From Ignavibacteria bacterium (GTDB taxonomy: Bacteria; Bacteroidota; Ignavibacteria; OLB7), in NCBI GenBank assembly GCA_020635205.1, contig JACKAE010000001.1, positions 186,001 through 250,000 of the forward strand: DNA of 64,000 nucleotides, in the 5' to 3' direction. Positions 45,195-54,710 of this stretch are shown piece after piece. How positions within the stretch are numbered: the first letter of the stretch is position 1; each line of letters begins with the position of its first letter. The notes beneath the pieces were generated by a model. It saw nothing but the letters and a program-made list of their open reading frames with translations, ran no database searches and was not told the origin of the DNA. The position numbers and the translations under genes were made by a program.

Positions 45195-46919
45195 ATGAAA
45201 AGATCAGATATGTTCGATGCAAATACGTACGACGCGATTGTTATGGGTGGTGGTCCGCACGGCATCACATACGCCCACTGGTTAACTGAGCATCGTCCCG
45301 GCAGCCGCGTTGCCGTGGTGGAACGGAACAGTACTCCAGGATTTAAGATCGGTGAGAGTACTCTTTCGTCGGCCACCAGGAGCCTGATTGCTACGGGACT
45401 TCCAATGCCGGTTCTGCGCCGTCTCTTCGGGAACAAAGCAGGGATCCGTTTCTGGTGGACCGGATCTGAGACAGACCAGCTTCACCGACATCTGGATGTT
45501 GTGGATATCGAGGAGACATTCCAGGTGGAGCGGCGTGTGTTGGAGATTGCGCTGCAAGAAGTAATTAGCAGGCGTCCCGGTGTGGAGTTGATAACCGGCA
45601 TGAAAGTCGACTTGCAGAAATCGGATATTGAAGAGTCGGTGAAGAAGATTGTTTGCCGTACCGCAGAAGGAGAGGAGAGGATAATGCAGGCTCCGATGAT
45701 TTGCGATGCCAGTGGTCCTGCCGCGATCTTAGCTCGTAGCCGAAAGCTTTTGCGGAGCGAGCCAGAGCGAAACAACACTTTTACCACCAATTCCTACTAC
45801 GCATACTTTCGACAAACTGGTACGCCAGATCTTCGCTTCTGGAACGAGCCAGCCACACGACATATATGCTTCCCGGGAGGGTGGACTTGGTTTATCACCT
45901 TGACGTCGTGGGAAAAAACTTCGGATGAGAACCTGCGCCAAATGATTCGCTTTCTGCTCGATCACCCGGCTGGCGCGGACGAAACATATCCATCGCGAGA
46001 GCAGCTCTGTGAGCAATTCAACTGCGTGAACGAACAGATAACAAGCATTGGGTTTGTTGTTCGGGACGACAAAGATGAGACGAAGGGAATGAATGCCGAG
46101 GAGAGCTTTACGCGGTACGTTGAAAAACACCCCGGCCTTGCCAAGGTGATGGAAAACTATGAATTGATTGAAGATCCCTACACCGGGCGTCCTTCCTATG
46201 GATCGTTCCACAACCTTGTGCGCGACTCCAAGCAAGTTGCCGGGGATGGTTGGGCTATCGTTGGTGATGCGGGAATCTTTGTCAACCCGATTTTTTCTCC
46301 CGGCATGAACTTGGGAAGTGGCACAAGCTACCTCGCCGCAAAGGCTACAGCCGAAGGGCTATCGAAAGGGGATCTCTCTCGCGCTACATTTCGCGAGTAT
46401 GAAGAGTATGTTCACCAGATCTACGATGCGTTGGTCAACGAGACCGATCTCTACTACCGTTCATTCGAACATCCCGACTCATTTGAGTGGGGAGTTATGC
46501 TGAAGCTCGTCTTCGGTGCTGCCGACATCGTTCAACGGAACATGGTCTACTCCGAAGAAGATCTCTACGCACACGATTTGCTGAACCCCGAATTCCGTTC
46601 CATTGTCGACCGGGCACGATCCAGGATGAGGAGGGGAGAAGAAGGGGGAGAACTTCCCGAAGAAGTTGCCGTCGAGGTGAAGGAGATTATCTACCCATTC
46701 ATTCGGCAAACCTTAGCCAAGCCAGAGGTGCGCAGGCTTCGCCTTGCCAGTCTCTTTAACCAATACAATGGCCGAGGAGAGAGAGTCGAAAAGAAGTATC
46801 GTCGCCCCAGAGCATTTGGTGTGCGGAAGTGCCAGCGATGCTCCCTCTGGTCGGACAGATCGCTCCAGCAGTGTCCAGTCTGCCACACCCCATCGTCTTC
46901 AAAAGAACGAGTTAAGTGA
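45195..46919 (+). CDS. Flavin-dependent halogenase-like oxidoreductase with C-terminal zinc ribbon
   Basis: The 574-residue protein begins with an FAD-binding GGGPHG at 18-23. The halogenase-type Lys51 lies in GFKIGES, and a WTWFIT segment at 230-235 corresponds to the halogenase WxWxIP motif with Thr in place of Pro. The second FAD motif is GDAGIFVNPIFSPGMNLG at 357-374. At the C-terminus four cysteines (546, 549, 560, 563) form a CxxC-x10-CxxC zinc ribbon, unusual for halogenases. Substrate is unknown; halogenation and simple oxidation are both possible. Confidence 0.78.
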   Translation: MKRSDMFDANTYDAIVMGGGPHGITYAHWLTEHRPGSRVAVVERNSTPGFKIGESTLSSATRSLIATGLPMPVLRRLFGNKAGIRFWWTGSETDQLHRHLDVVDIEETFQVERRVLEIALQEVISRRPGVELITGMKVDLQKSDIEESVKKIVCRTAEGEERIMQAPMICDASGPAAILARSRKLLRSEPERNNTFTTNSYYAYFRQTGTPDLRFWNEPATRHICFPGGWTWFITLTSWEKTSDENLRQMIRFLLDHPAGADETYPSREQLCEQFNCVNEQITSIGFVVRDDKDETKGMNAEESFTRYVEKHPGLAKVMENYELIEDPYTGRPSYGSFHNLVRDSKQVAGDGWAIVGDAGIFVNPIFSPGMNLGSGTSYLAAKATAEGLSKGDLSRATFREYEEYVHQIYDALVNETDLYYRSFEHPDSFEWGVMLKLVFGAADIVQRNMVYSEEDLYAHDLLNPEFRSIVDRARSRMRRGEEGGELPEEVAVEVKEIIYPFIRQTLAKPEVRRLRLASLFNQYNGRGERVEKKYRRPRAFGVRKCQRCSLWSDRSLQQCPVCHTPSSSKERVK

Positions 46920-46924
46920 ACAAA

Positions 46925-47145
46925 CTGCCTTGCGGGCCGTCGGGTGCAGCCTGCGGTTTTCCCCACGGCCGCGCATCAATGCTCCCTTCAGGAGCAGTCG
47001 GAAAGCAGGAGGCATTTTGCAAGTGAAGTTTAAAAAACAAACAGACTGCCCCGAAGGGGCAACAGCTATGTAGTTGGGGACAAAGTCCCCGGAAGCCAAG
47101 CATAGAAAGTTATCACGCCTCGAAGAGGCAGAATGAATTCCGTCA
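46925..47145. repeat. REP-like cluster, family D copy 1
   Basis: A mosaic of hairpin modules: GGGTGCAGCCTGCGG...CCGCGC, CTCCCTTCAGGAGCAG, GCCCCGAAGGGGC, and GGGGACAAAGTCCCCGGAAG. These are shared in order or in part with 53060-53525 and 59979-60530. Confidence 0.5.
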
Positions 47146-47219
47146 TAAAACAACTCTGGAATCTTAGGGAGACTTCTCTCGCGAACTGATTTTTCAACAC
47201 GGTATCAACATTGGCAGCA

Positions 47220-47774
47220 ATGAACAAACGTATATCAACACACAACGAATTTACAAGAACAGAACAACTGTTTAACTCTGTGCAGCGCCACCGACTTGAA
47301 ATGCAAGGGTATCGAGGCTATAGCGATCAGGAACTTTCCCGATTTGGTTACTGGACACGACTGGCTCCCGCGCTCTGTGCTGCTGCTGGCATTGTTGGAA
47401 CTGTCTTCACTTCGGAAGTTATTATCTGGATCTTGGCTACGATTGCTCTATTTGGAGCTGCACTACCGTTGCATCCATTTGACTGGTTCTACAACCACGT
47501 ACTTCGCCATCCTTTAGGAACGCATCCGGTGCCACACCACGGACGACCGAGAAGGTTTGCCTGCACTATTGCGACAGGTTGGCTTGCCGGAACTGGAGCC
47601 GCCTTCTATCTCGGGAGTGATCTTGTTGGATATATCCTCGGGGTTCTCTTCGTAATCACAGCCGCCGTGCCGGCAGCTATCGGTTTCTGCATTCCCTCCT
47701 ATATTTACCAACGCTTCACGCAGTTAGGCTCAGGATTTAAGGAGTGGAAAGTTGCTCGCAAGTTTGGAAGCTGA
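47220..47774 (+). CDS. Membrane protein, DUF4395-like
   Basis: The 184-residue protein has an N-terminal soluble part of about 40 residues, then four hydrophobic segments (LAPALCAAAGIVGTVF, IIWILATIALFGAALPLHPF, IATGWLAGTGAAFYLG, LVGYILGVLFVITAAVPAAIGFCIP), with the FNHV...PHHGRPRRFA loop. The layout and short conserved loops fit DUF4395, but I hold that loosely. ATG 47220 is chosen over an in-frame TTG 9 bp upstream. It is convergent with and 9 bp from the TonB receptor. Confidence 0.6.
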   Translation: MNKRISTHNEFTRTEQLFNSVQRHRLEMQGYRGYSDQELSRFGYWTRLAPALCAAAGIVGTVFTSEVIIWILATIALFGAALPLHPFDWFYNHVLRHPLGTHPVPHHGRPRRFACTIATGWLAGTGAAFYLGSDLVGYILGVLFVITAAVPAAIGFCIPSYIYQRFTQLGSGFKEWKVARKFGS

Positions 47775-47783
47775 CCTCTCTTC

Positions 47784-50180
47784 TCAGAACTCAATCTTGT
47801 AGCTCAAGTTTGGAATGATAATGGCCTCGTTGTTCGGCTCAACTTGGTCTGCGACGAAGTTATATCGATCTCCGTAGAACTCCTTCACGCCGGTCGCGTT
47901 CAGCAGATTCAGTGCAATCGTTGATGTGTGCCCTCGCCCGTTTACTCGGAAGCTGAGCGTGGCGTGAAGTAGAAGAGATGGATCTCCAACTACCGAAAAG
48001 GCTTTGCTCTCGTCGTAGATAACATCTTTTGCCTCTATAGAAGCGGGAAGATCAACCGGCGTGCGACGATCCCCACCCTGGAACGTGCCGCGCAGACTTA
48101 TGCTGAGAACGTTCTGGTTCTGCTCTCCCAAGTTCCACTCTTTGCCGCAGAGCAGGTTGAGAAGGTACGTTCTGTTGAACCGCGTGTCACGCCAGATACC
48201 ATCTCCGGCGATATACTCCGACTTAAAGAGCGAACCAGTCAACAGGAAGTAGTAGCCATCTTTTAGAAATTGTTCAAGTGTTAGATCTACTCCGAAGTTC
48301 CTCCCCTCTCCTTCGTTTACCAGTGGATCGTTCAAGAACCAATCGTTCTCCATGTTGATAAAGGAAAACGAACTCCTCTCCCGGATCGGAACGTTGAAGA
48401 GATATTGGATGTATGGCTCTACTTTCAACCGCAGTTCTGGGGTGATCTCAAGATCATAGCTCAGAACCAAGTGGTGAGCTTTCGAGAAGTCGAGATTCTT
48501 GTTTGGGTAAACAACCTCTCCACCAACTTCTCCTCGAGCAAAGTAAAAGTTGAGCTGTTCTAACCTGCTGTGCAGTCCATAGGCAAGGCCAAGAGCTTGG
48601 TCTGGTTGAAACTGCCATCTGATTCCGGCACGTGGCTCAATTGTGAAGTGATCGTTGAGCGTGAAGAACTCACCATGTACTCCTACGTTCACTCTCCAGC
48701 TCTCACCAAACGAGAGTGTAGAGTTGGTATACCCACTTAACAGAAAACTTCTCCCCTTTCGATCGACAATCGTTTGAAGTTCTTCTCCCAGAGTTGGTGC
48801 GTTTCGCAACAGCATGTCGTAGTTGAGTGCGGTTACTTCAACCCCGGTTCGGTTTGTGTGGTTGCTACCAACTTTTGCGTTGATGAGAGAGGTAAAGATC
48901 AGGTTCCAAGTCTTGCTCGCAATCTCTTCGGTTGGTTGTAGACGTAGTTCGCTGTCCAGTTGGTTGGTGGTTAAGTCAATTCCGTTTCCGCTGGCGGCGA
49001 GGTTTGCCCTGAAGAAGGCATTACTGCTGATTGGCAGAGTATAACTCATTCCCGTAGCCCCCATGAATTGGCTCACCTCCTGTTCCTGTTTATCCTGAAG
49101 GTAGAACCACTTCGTGCTATCACTCTCAGGTTCCTGACCCGATCCATCGATTCCTCCAATTCCCCAAAGGGAGAGAACTCCAGCATCATTCAAAGGGAAG
49201 TGGAGTTTGAACGAAAGGTCTTGATAGGTCGTTCCCCCAGCATCATCTGGTAGCAGAGGTTCCAACAAGGTGAGGGTGGAGTAGCGGTAGTTGAAGAGAT
49301 AGGAAGAACTCCTCCCCTCAACGAAGAGACCTTCGGAAGCCAGATCAATTCCAGTCAACCCGATTTGTGCTCGGTGCTCTCGCTGTCGGCTGTTTCCTCT
49401 CCTCATGCGAATGTCGAAGATGCCGGAGAGTGCGTTGCCATACTCAGCAGGGAAAGCTCCGGTAAAGAAGTCGGAGTTATCCAGAAGGTGACTGCTCAGG
49501 ATCGTTAACCCTCCCCCGCCAAACGTTGAAAGGTTTGCGAAGTGATTTGGGTTTGAGATTTCCACCCCCTCCATTCGCCAGGCCGTTGACTTCGGAGCAT
49601 TCCCTCGAATTACTATGCCGTTGTTCCCAATTGTGCTGGCTACCCCTGCAAACGATGAGGCCAGCCGAGCCGGATCGTCAAATCCTCCCGCATACCGGCT
49701 CGCCTCTTCCACGCTGAACATTCGTCCACTTGTAGTTGCCGTTTGGTTTCGTGCTCTTCCCTTCAGAACCCGAGCCTTCACCACAACTTCTTTTCCAGTA
49801 AATGGCGACTCGCTCAGGTTGATTGTCAGCATAACTTCTTTCCCTGAACTGACAGCGATCTCTTTTAACAGAACTGGTTCATACCCTAACGACGATATCC
49901 GAATGTCGTAGCGGCCTACTGGGACATCGGCTATCTTGAACTCCCCACTCCCGTTGGTTGCCCCCCCAAGTACAGGGGTTGTTCCCTCAATCACGACAGT
50001 TGCTCCCGGTATCGGCATTTGTGACCCTTCTTCCAACACCTGACCACTGACAGTTTGAGTTAAGGGTTGTGTTTGGAGTTTGGATTGGGGGATAAGGAAT
50101 AGAAGCAAGAGGGTCGACAAAATCTTCCCCACTCTGAAATTCCCCTCGATAGCACTACGGACATTTGTTTCTCTACCCAT
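47784..50180 (-). CDS. TonB-dependent outer-membrane receptor
   Basis: The 798-residue receptor has a signal peptide and a carboxypeptidase-regulatory-like domain (GQVLEEGSQMPIPGATVVIEGTTP, YDIRISSLGYEPV). A plug domain follows (FDDPARLASSFAGVAS, GNNGIVIRGNAPKSTAWRMEGVEISNPNHFA), then a 22-strand-type barrel ending in aromatic YKIEF. This is SusC/FecA-like and imports a ligand such as a siderophore, vitamin or glycan. No SusD partner is nearby. It is divergent from the LuxR-type regulator, and the short gap between them carries a palindrome. Confidence 0.92.
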   Translation of the reverse strand: MGRETNVRSAIEGNFRVGKILSTLLLLFLIPQSKLQTQPLTQTVSGQVLEEGSQMPIPGATVVIEGTTPVLGGATNGSGEFKIADVPVGRYDIRISSLGYEPVLLKEIAVSSGKEVMLTINLSESPFTGKEVVVKARVLKGRARNQTATTSGRMFSVEEASRYAGGFDDPARLASSFAGVASTIGNNGIVIRGNAPKSTAWRMEGVEISNPNHFANLSTFGGGGLTILSSHLLDNSDFFTGAFPAEYGNALSGIFDIRMRRGNSRQREHRAQIGLTGIDLASEGLFVEGRSSSYLFNYRYSTLTLLEPLLPDDAGGTTYQDLSFKLHFPLNDAGVLSLWGIGGIDGSGQEPESDSTKWFYLQDKQEQEVSQFMGATGMSYTLPISSNAFFRANLAASGNGIDLTTNQLDSELRLQPTEEIASKTWNLIFTSLINAKVGSNHTNRTGVEVTALNYDMLLRNAPTLGEELQTIVDRKGRSFLLSGYTNSTLSFGESWRVNVGVHGEFFTLNDHFTIEPRAGIRWQFQPDQALGLAYGLHSRLEQLNFYFARGEVGGEVVYPNKNLDFSKAHHLVLSYDLEITPELRLKVEPYIQYLFNVPIRERSSFSFINMENDWFLNDPLVNEGEGRNFGVDLTLEQFLKDGYYFLLTGSLFKSEYIAGDGIWRDTRFNRTYLLNLLCGKEWNLGEQNQNVLSISLRGTFQGGDRRTPVDLPASIEAKDVIYDESKAFSVVGDPSLLLHATLSFRVNGRGHTSTIALNLLNATGVKEFYGDRYNFVADQVEPNNEAIIIPNLSYKIEF

Positions 50181-50280
50181 TCTCTCTTAGCTTGATTTCT
50201 GTTTACTGAAGTTCTCCGGGGTGCTTTCTCTGGTCTTTTGGCGATAAGGAAAAGTAGTCCTCTCGGCGTGGGAGGTTCAA

Positions 50281-50296
50281 TACTGATATATCAGTA
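50281..50296. promoter_or_regulatory. 16-bp perfect palindrome at LuxR start
   Basis: TACTGATATATCAGTA reads the same on both strands. It ends 11 bp before ATG of the LuxR-type regulator, within the divergent promoter region shared with the TonB receptor. It is a plausible autoregulatory operator. Confidence 0.5.
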
Positions 50297-50307
50297 ATCT
50301 TTCTTGA

Positions 50308-51084
50308 ATGGAACAGCTTTCAACACTTCTCGGTGAGTACAACCAGATTCTTTCGACGCAGGAATTTGTGGGGGAGGATTTGGACTACACGATTCTGGAA
50401 GGACACCTCCCCTTTCTGGAGCAGTTGGCACAGATTGGGAAGAGTTCAATCTCGGTCTACGATCTCTTCAAGAGAGAGCATGTCTACAAGTCACCCACGT
50501 TCCACTTGATGTTAGGATATGATATTGAGAGCGTTGAGGGTGATCTTTTCTTCGACCAGAAGATTCACCCAGAAGACTTTGTCGCGTTAGTCAGGAATGG
50601 GATCGAGCTAATGCGTTTCTGCTTTGATCTTTCCCCTGACAAGCGGATGGAGTACAAACTGGTGAACGAGTATCGGATGGAGAATGGGGCTGGAGAATAT
50701 GTTCGAGTGATTGAACAACATCAGGCATTGGAACTGGACAAGAATGGGAACCTCTGGCTTGCCCTCAGTCTGGTAGATATTTCTCCTGACAGAGATGTGA
50801 GTGCTGGAATCAAGAGTCGATTAGTCAACTTCAAGACGGGGGAAATCTTTCACTTCCCTGTTGAAGAGAGGAGGGAGAATGGTGAAGCGCCAAAACTAAG
50901 CTCGCGCGAGCAGGAGGTACTAAGTTTGATTCGGGATGGATTGATTAGCAAAGAGATTGCCGACCGACTCTACATCAGCGTTCACACGGTGAACACTCAC
51001 CGTCAGCGAATACTTGAGAAGCTCGAGGTGAACAACTCGCACGAGGCGATTGCCTACGCTTCGCGGCTTGGCTTCTTGGAGTAA
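50308..51084 (+). CDS. LuxR-type transcriptional regulator with PAS-like sensor
   Basis: The 258-residue protein has a C-terminal LuxR helix-turn-helix (LSSREQEVLSLIRDGLISKEIADRLYISVHTVNTHRQRILEKLEV, about residues 195-245). The N-terminal half resembles a PAS fold (ISVYDLFKREHVYKSPTFHLMLGYDIESV, then EYRMENGAGEYVRVIEQHQAL), so it probably senses a small ligand or redox state. Its likely target is its own promoter or the divergent TonB receptor. Confidence 0.88.
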   Translation: MEQLSTLLGEYNQILSTQEFVGEDLDYTILEGHLPFLEQLAQIGKSSISVYDLFKREHVYKSPTFHLMLGYDIESVEGDLFFDQKIHPEDFVALVRNGIELMRFCFDLSPDKRMEYKLVNEYRMENGAGEYVRVIEQHQALELDKNGNLWLALSLVDISPDRDVSAGIKSRLVNFKTGEIFHFPVEERRENGEAPKLSSREQEVLSLIRDGLISKEIADRLYISVHTVNTHRQRILEKLEVNNSHEAIAYASRLGFLE

Positions 51085-51186
51085 TCTGGATGGTTTGAGA
51101 GGATAATTTCTATATGCCCGTAGTGTTTAAAGAGGGAGAATCACCACCAAGAATCACCAAGGGTATATATACATCACTCGTTGGCT

Positions 51187-51657
51187 CTATGTTGTTCCAA
51201 AAACAGTTCTTCTCTTCCAGATTCTGATAAAGAGAAATAGGAAGAGAAGAAGTGCTCCAGACATTACCGGGATCATGCCCTCCACATCCTTTGAGAACTG
51301 TAGCTGCATCAAGTTCTTCCCAACCATCAACTTTCTCGACCAACTCTTCTTCCTCAAGTGATCTCCCTCACTCACGCCGTTCCAGATTGCCTGATCTACG
51401 TGGGCTTTCTCACCGTTGTCGAGAATCAACCAGCAGACATCGTCTTTCCCCTGATGTTTTTCGTAGCCGATCTCCTTCGCAATTACTGTTGTCTCAATTC
51501 TGCGCTGAACTTCGAGTGTGGTCACGATCATCAAAAGTGTTCCGCCGAACCCTGCCATGAAGTGCCCGGCATAGTCGGGACGGTGACCGAGGAGGGTAAG
51601 GTAGAGAGTAGAGAGTGCCAAAGAGGGGAGAAGAATGTAGAGTGAGGCCTTTTTCAT
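51187..51657 (-). CDS. Two-pass membrane protein, function unknown
   Basis: The 156-residue protein has hydrophobic segments at the N-terminus (LYILLPSLALSTLYLTLLG then FMAGFGGTLLMIVTTLEV) and near the C-terminus (GMIPVMSGALLLFLFLFI), around a charged middle. I recognise no family. ATG 51657 is used because it begins the first transmembrane segment; the frame opens farther upstream without membrane or signal character. It is convergent with the LuxR gene. Confidence 0.5.
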   Translation of the reverse strand: MKKASLYILLPSLALSTLYLTLLGHRPDYAGHFMAGFGGTLLMIVTTLEVQRRIETTVIAKEIGYEKHQGKDDVCWLILDNGEKAHVDQAIWNGVSEGDHLRKKSWSRKLMVGKNLMQLQFSKDVEGMIPVMSGALLLFLFLFIRIWKRRTVFGTT

Positions 51658-51885
51658 ACTCGGTTGATATTGTTGATGAGTCCTTTTAAGGGGAGAGCTG
51701 ACAAACCTTCCCCCAATTGTCCACTTTCGCACTCTTCGGCCAAAAGTAGTATAAAAGTAGTACGGAGGTTCCTCCGACATGCGGTTATAATTGTTGCGAT
51801 GGCAGAGAGGTCTGTAATCTACAGGTGACAGGGTTCTCGGCTACCAACTCGGACTAACAGCAGAAGAGCATAATGGAACAGAATT

Positions 51886-52368
51886 ATGGCACAAACCTCC
51901 CCTACAAGTTGGCAGAACATTGAGCAGTGGGTCAAGTTTTATTCGTGGATTACAGTTGCCGCGGTGATCTACGGTATTGCGGCGGCTCACGTCCCCTTTA
52001 TCATCGGCCACCCTTGGTCTTCCTGTAAAGTGAGCGGAAGCGACTGTGCGTGCGTTTTGGTCTTTCACCTCTTTGAAGTTCCTCTCGTCAGCTTCAATGC
52101 CTTTATTGCTTGGTATGGACTGAAGAAATTTTCTCAGGAACGAGTAGTGCGCTTTAGCTCCCTCCTCGGCTTTGCCTTCACCGTGAATCTCCTCTTCTTT
52201 GCCTTTGAGATTTGCCTGATGCTGGATGGACTTCGTCGTCAAGCTCCTGACTGGGAGAACTGGGCACTTCTCTCGGTGGCTCTGATTCTGGTTTCTGGTG
52301 CTGGCCTGTCTCTCTTCCTGAAGCAGAAGATTGTCGGGTGGATAGAAGATGGAAAAAGTACAACATAG
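51886..52368 (+). CDS. Small membrane protein, four predicted helices
   Basis: The 160-residue protein has four hydrophobic stretches (WITVAAVIYGIAAAHVPFII, CACVLVFHLFEVPLVSFNAFIAWYGL, FAFTVNLLFFAFEICLML, LLSVALILVSGAGLSLFL). A compact SSC...SDCACVL cysteine group lies at the start of the second. No family is recognised. It starts the block leading to the sheath gene. Confidence 0.55.
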   Translation: MAQTSPTSWQNIEQWVKFYSWITVAAVIYGIAAAHVPFIIGHPWSSCKVSGSDCACVLVFHLFEVPLVSFNAFIAWYGLKKFSQERVVRFSSLLGFAFTVNLLFFAFEICLMLDGLRRQAPDWENWALLSVALILVSGAGLSLFLKQKIVGWIEDGKSTT

Positions 52369-52449
52369 AAATTCATGGGAATCATTTACTCTCTTCAGTA
52401 TATGAGTATCTGGCTCCTCACTATTACACATACTTCAACGGAGTAGACA

Positions 52450-52785
52450 ATGGCTCAAGTTCAAGTCGTGATTAATCAGGTTGGCCCACTTCCCATTACG
52501 CAGACATTCACGTCAGAGATTGACATGGAGGCGATGTTATTCGTTTCCGGCTCTGTCTGGAGCAATGACGCGAATCAGATGATAGGGATCGAGGTCTTAC
52601 TTGATGGGGAAGCGCTTGGTGCAGCAGAAATATTCTCGAATGGTGCCACTACACATCGAGCTGTTGTTCCGCAGTATATCCCGATCAACCTTACCATAGG
52701 GGATCACACGATAACCTTACAAGCCTCAACAGGGGAGACGGTAAGTGATTACAATGACTTCTATCGAGTGTTAGTCCACCTATAA
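52450..52785 (+). CDS. Small beta-rich protein, function unknown
   Basis: The 111-residue protein has no signal or membrane segment. It consists of alternating hydrophobic strands with a GDHTITLQASTG pattern that recalls a beta-sandwich or carbohydrate-binding-like fold. An ATG with a GGAG ribosome-binding site precedes it. It is not recognised. Its position between a small membrane protein and the TIG/sheath genes suggests a role with them. Confidence 0.5.
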   Translation: MAQVQVVINQVGPLPITQTFTSEIDMEAMLFVSGSVWSNDANQMIGIEVLLDGEALGAAEIFSNGATTHRAVVPQYIPINLTIGDHTITLQASTGETVSDYNDFYRVLVHL

Positions 52786-53059
52786 CCCCTGCGCTATTGG
52801 AGGTTCCCAATATGGAGTTTCTCAGGAACTATGAGAACCTCACCGCGAACGATTGTGCACTGCCCGGCATCGGACGTTGCCGGTTCAGGCACGCTCGAAG
52901 GGAACCCATGCTCTCTTCGGGATTGGAGTGCGGTCGGCTCTCGGGGGTGAGCCGACTGCCTCCACTTGTTCCTCTTTTTTCTTTTCCACAATCAGTAGAC
53001 CCGAAGGAGTGCCTCAGATAAATCCAAATAGCCACATCGTTCCACTCAGAAAAGAAGAG

Positions 53060-53525
53060 ATATACTTGCAGACAATACAATTGCAACAGAAAGAGTTCTC
53101 CAAGATCAGTTGTTCCTCGCTTCTTTCGTGAACACTCTGATATCACGAAGGGTTGACTTCGATATCAGCCCACATCGAAACAAGTCCACCAATCCGACTG
53201 CCCCGAAGGGGCTACCGATCCGCCGCGGCGGATAGCCGGGGATGATAATCCCCGGAAGAAAAGCGTTCGTAGTTCTCCTCGTCCCGAAGGGGTAGAATGA
53301 ACGAGAGTGATCTCAAGGCATCCAGCACAGCCGCCCCTTCAGGGCGGAAAGATCAGATAGTGAATGGACTCCGTGGAGTGCAGCCTTCGACTTTCTCCAC
53401 GGCCAAGCAGGAGTGCTTCCTCCGGGAGCAGATCGATAGTATCCGATGTGGAAGGGAGTGGTGAGGGAACGAGTCGTTCAGATTCGTGAACCACTCAGAG
53501 ATGTGATAGATATCGCATTCTCTCG
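53060..53525. repeat. REP-like cluster, family D copy 2
   Basis: Hairpin modules in order: GCCCCGAAGGGGC, CGGGGATGATAATCCCCG, CCCGAAGGGG, CGCCCCTTCAGGGCG, and GTGGAGTGCAGCC...CTCCACGGCC, then CTCCGGGAG. The order and sequence match 59979-60530 closely; the upstream part, including CAACAGAAAGAGTTCTCC, also matches. The whole 864-bp gap from 52786 to 53649 is this repeat plus non-coding flank. Confidence 0.6.
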
Positions 53526-53649
53526 AAAACCAATTACCTATCAGTATATTTTATGTGCAAGTATCAATGGAAGGGAGTCTTCACAACGCCGTTAGCTTCT
53601 ATAGATCATACAGATAGTTCTACAATCAACTACGAACAGAGGTCTCTCC

Positions 53650-54684
53650 ATGGAATTCAAAGCATACATCTCAGGACTTCTTGTCCTCCTCCTCTTCTGG
53701 GTTTTTTACCGCATTCTTCTCGGTACGTGGAGTCCTTCGCTTTTGATCGACGGAGAGGATGGGAAGGCGAGCACCTCGAAGTTCCAATGGTTCCTCTGGA
53801 CTATTGTTGTCATCTTCTGCTTCGTTGTGATCTTTGCTGCTCGAGCGTGGACAGGGAACTTCGACGTGATTTCCAACATCCCACAAAACCTTCTGATTGT
53901 CATGGGCTTCAGCATTACCTCGATGGTAGCGGCGAAGGGAATCACTTCGGCATATACGAAGAGTGGGCAGATCGTTAAGGTGCAATCAAATCCAGCTCAG
54001 ACTGGACTAAGCTGGATTCTTAAAGATGATGAGGGGCAACCCGACCTGAGTAAAGTGCAGATCATTGCCTGGACGTTGATTAGCATTGTTGTCTACCTAA
54101 TTCGCGTTATTCAAGAGGTTCATACGGGAAGTGCTCTTCTCCTTCCCGACATCGATCCGGCACTGATGGTTCTGATGGGGTTAGGGCATGGTGCATATAT
54201 CGGCAAGAAGATCGTGACGACCAATGATTCGGGAGTGAATCTCCGAAACGTTGCGCAGCAGGGGCAGACGATAATGCAGTACCAGAGTTCAGTTATTCCG
54301 AACGTTGCAGCCAATGTTCCGGTATCTCCCCCTTCTCCCGCGCCACAAGCCTCTTCAGTCTCTGCGCCGCCACCTCCCCCGCAACCAGTTCCGGGTGCGC
54401 CACAACTGACAACAATTGCTCCCGGACATGGTCCAGCCGGAACAACGGTAACGCTTACTGGGATTGGATTCGGAGCTGTACAGAATCAAAGTTTCATCAC
54501 GCTCGACGGACTGGCAACACATCCCGACGGAACAACTTGGAGCGATACGCAGATTACCTTCCCCTTCCCTCCGCAAGGTGGAAACGGTATCGACTGGGCC
54601 GCTGGACAGACTGTACAAGTAGGAGTTGTTGTCAACGGAGTGAAGAGTGAGAATGCACTCTTGTTCGGTGTGGGAGGATCGTAA
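53650..54684 (+). CDS. Membrane protein with C-terminal TIG/IPT domain
   Basis: The 344-residue protein has an N-terminal helix (YISGLLVLLLFWVFYRILLG), a second (FQWFLWTIVVIFCFVVIFAA), and further hydrophobic segments (NLLIVMGFSITSMVAA, IIAWTLISIVVYLI, ALMVLMGLGHGAYIG). A proline-rich linker at about 225-250 leads to a C-terminal TIG/IPT domain (APGHGPAGTTVTLTGIGFGAVQNQSFITLDG). It could present the TIG domain to the periplasm. It is followed by the sheath gene and may anchor that structure, which is inference. Confidence 0.7.
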   Translation: MEFKAYISGLLVLLLFWVFYRILLGTWSPSLLIDGEDGKASTSKFQWFLWTIVVIFCFVVIFAARAWTGNFDVISNIPQNLLIVMGFSITSMVAAKGITSAYTKSGQIVKVQSNPAQTGLSWILKDDEGQPDLSKVQIIAWTLISIVVYLIRVIQEVHTGSALLLPDIDPALMVLMGLGHGAYIGKKIVTTNDSGVNLRNVAQQGQTIMQYQSSVIPNVAANVPVSPPSPAPQASSVSAPPPPPQPVPGAPQLTTIAPGHGPAGTTVTLTGIGFGAVQNQSFITLDGLATHPDGTTWSDTQITFPFPPQGGNGIDWAAGQTVQVGVVVNGVKSENALLFGVGGS

Positions 54685-54710
54685 GCCCGAGGCGAATGGG
54701 TTAAGTCCTC

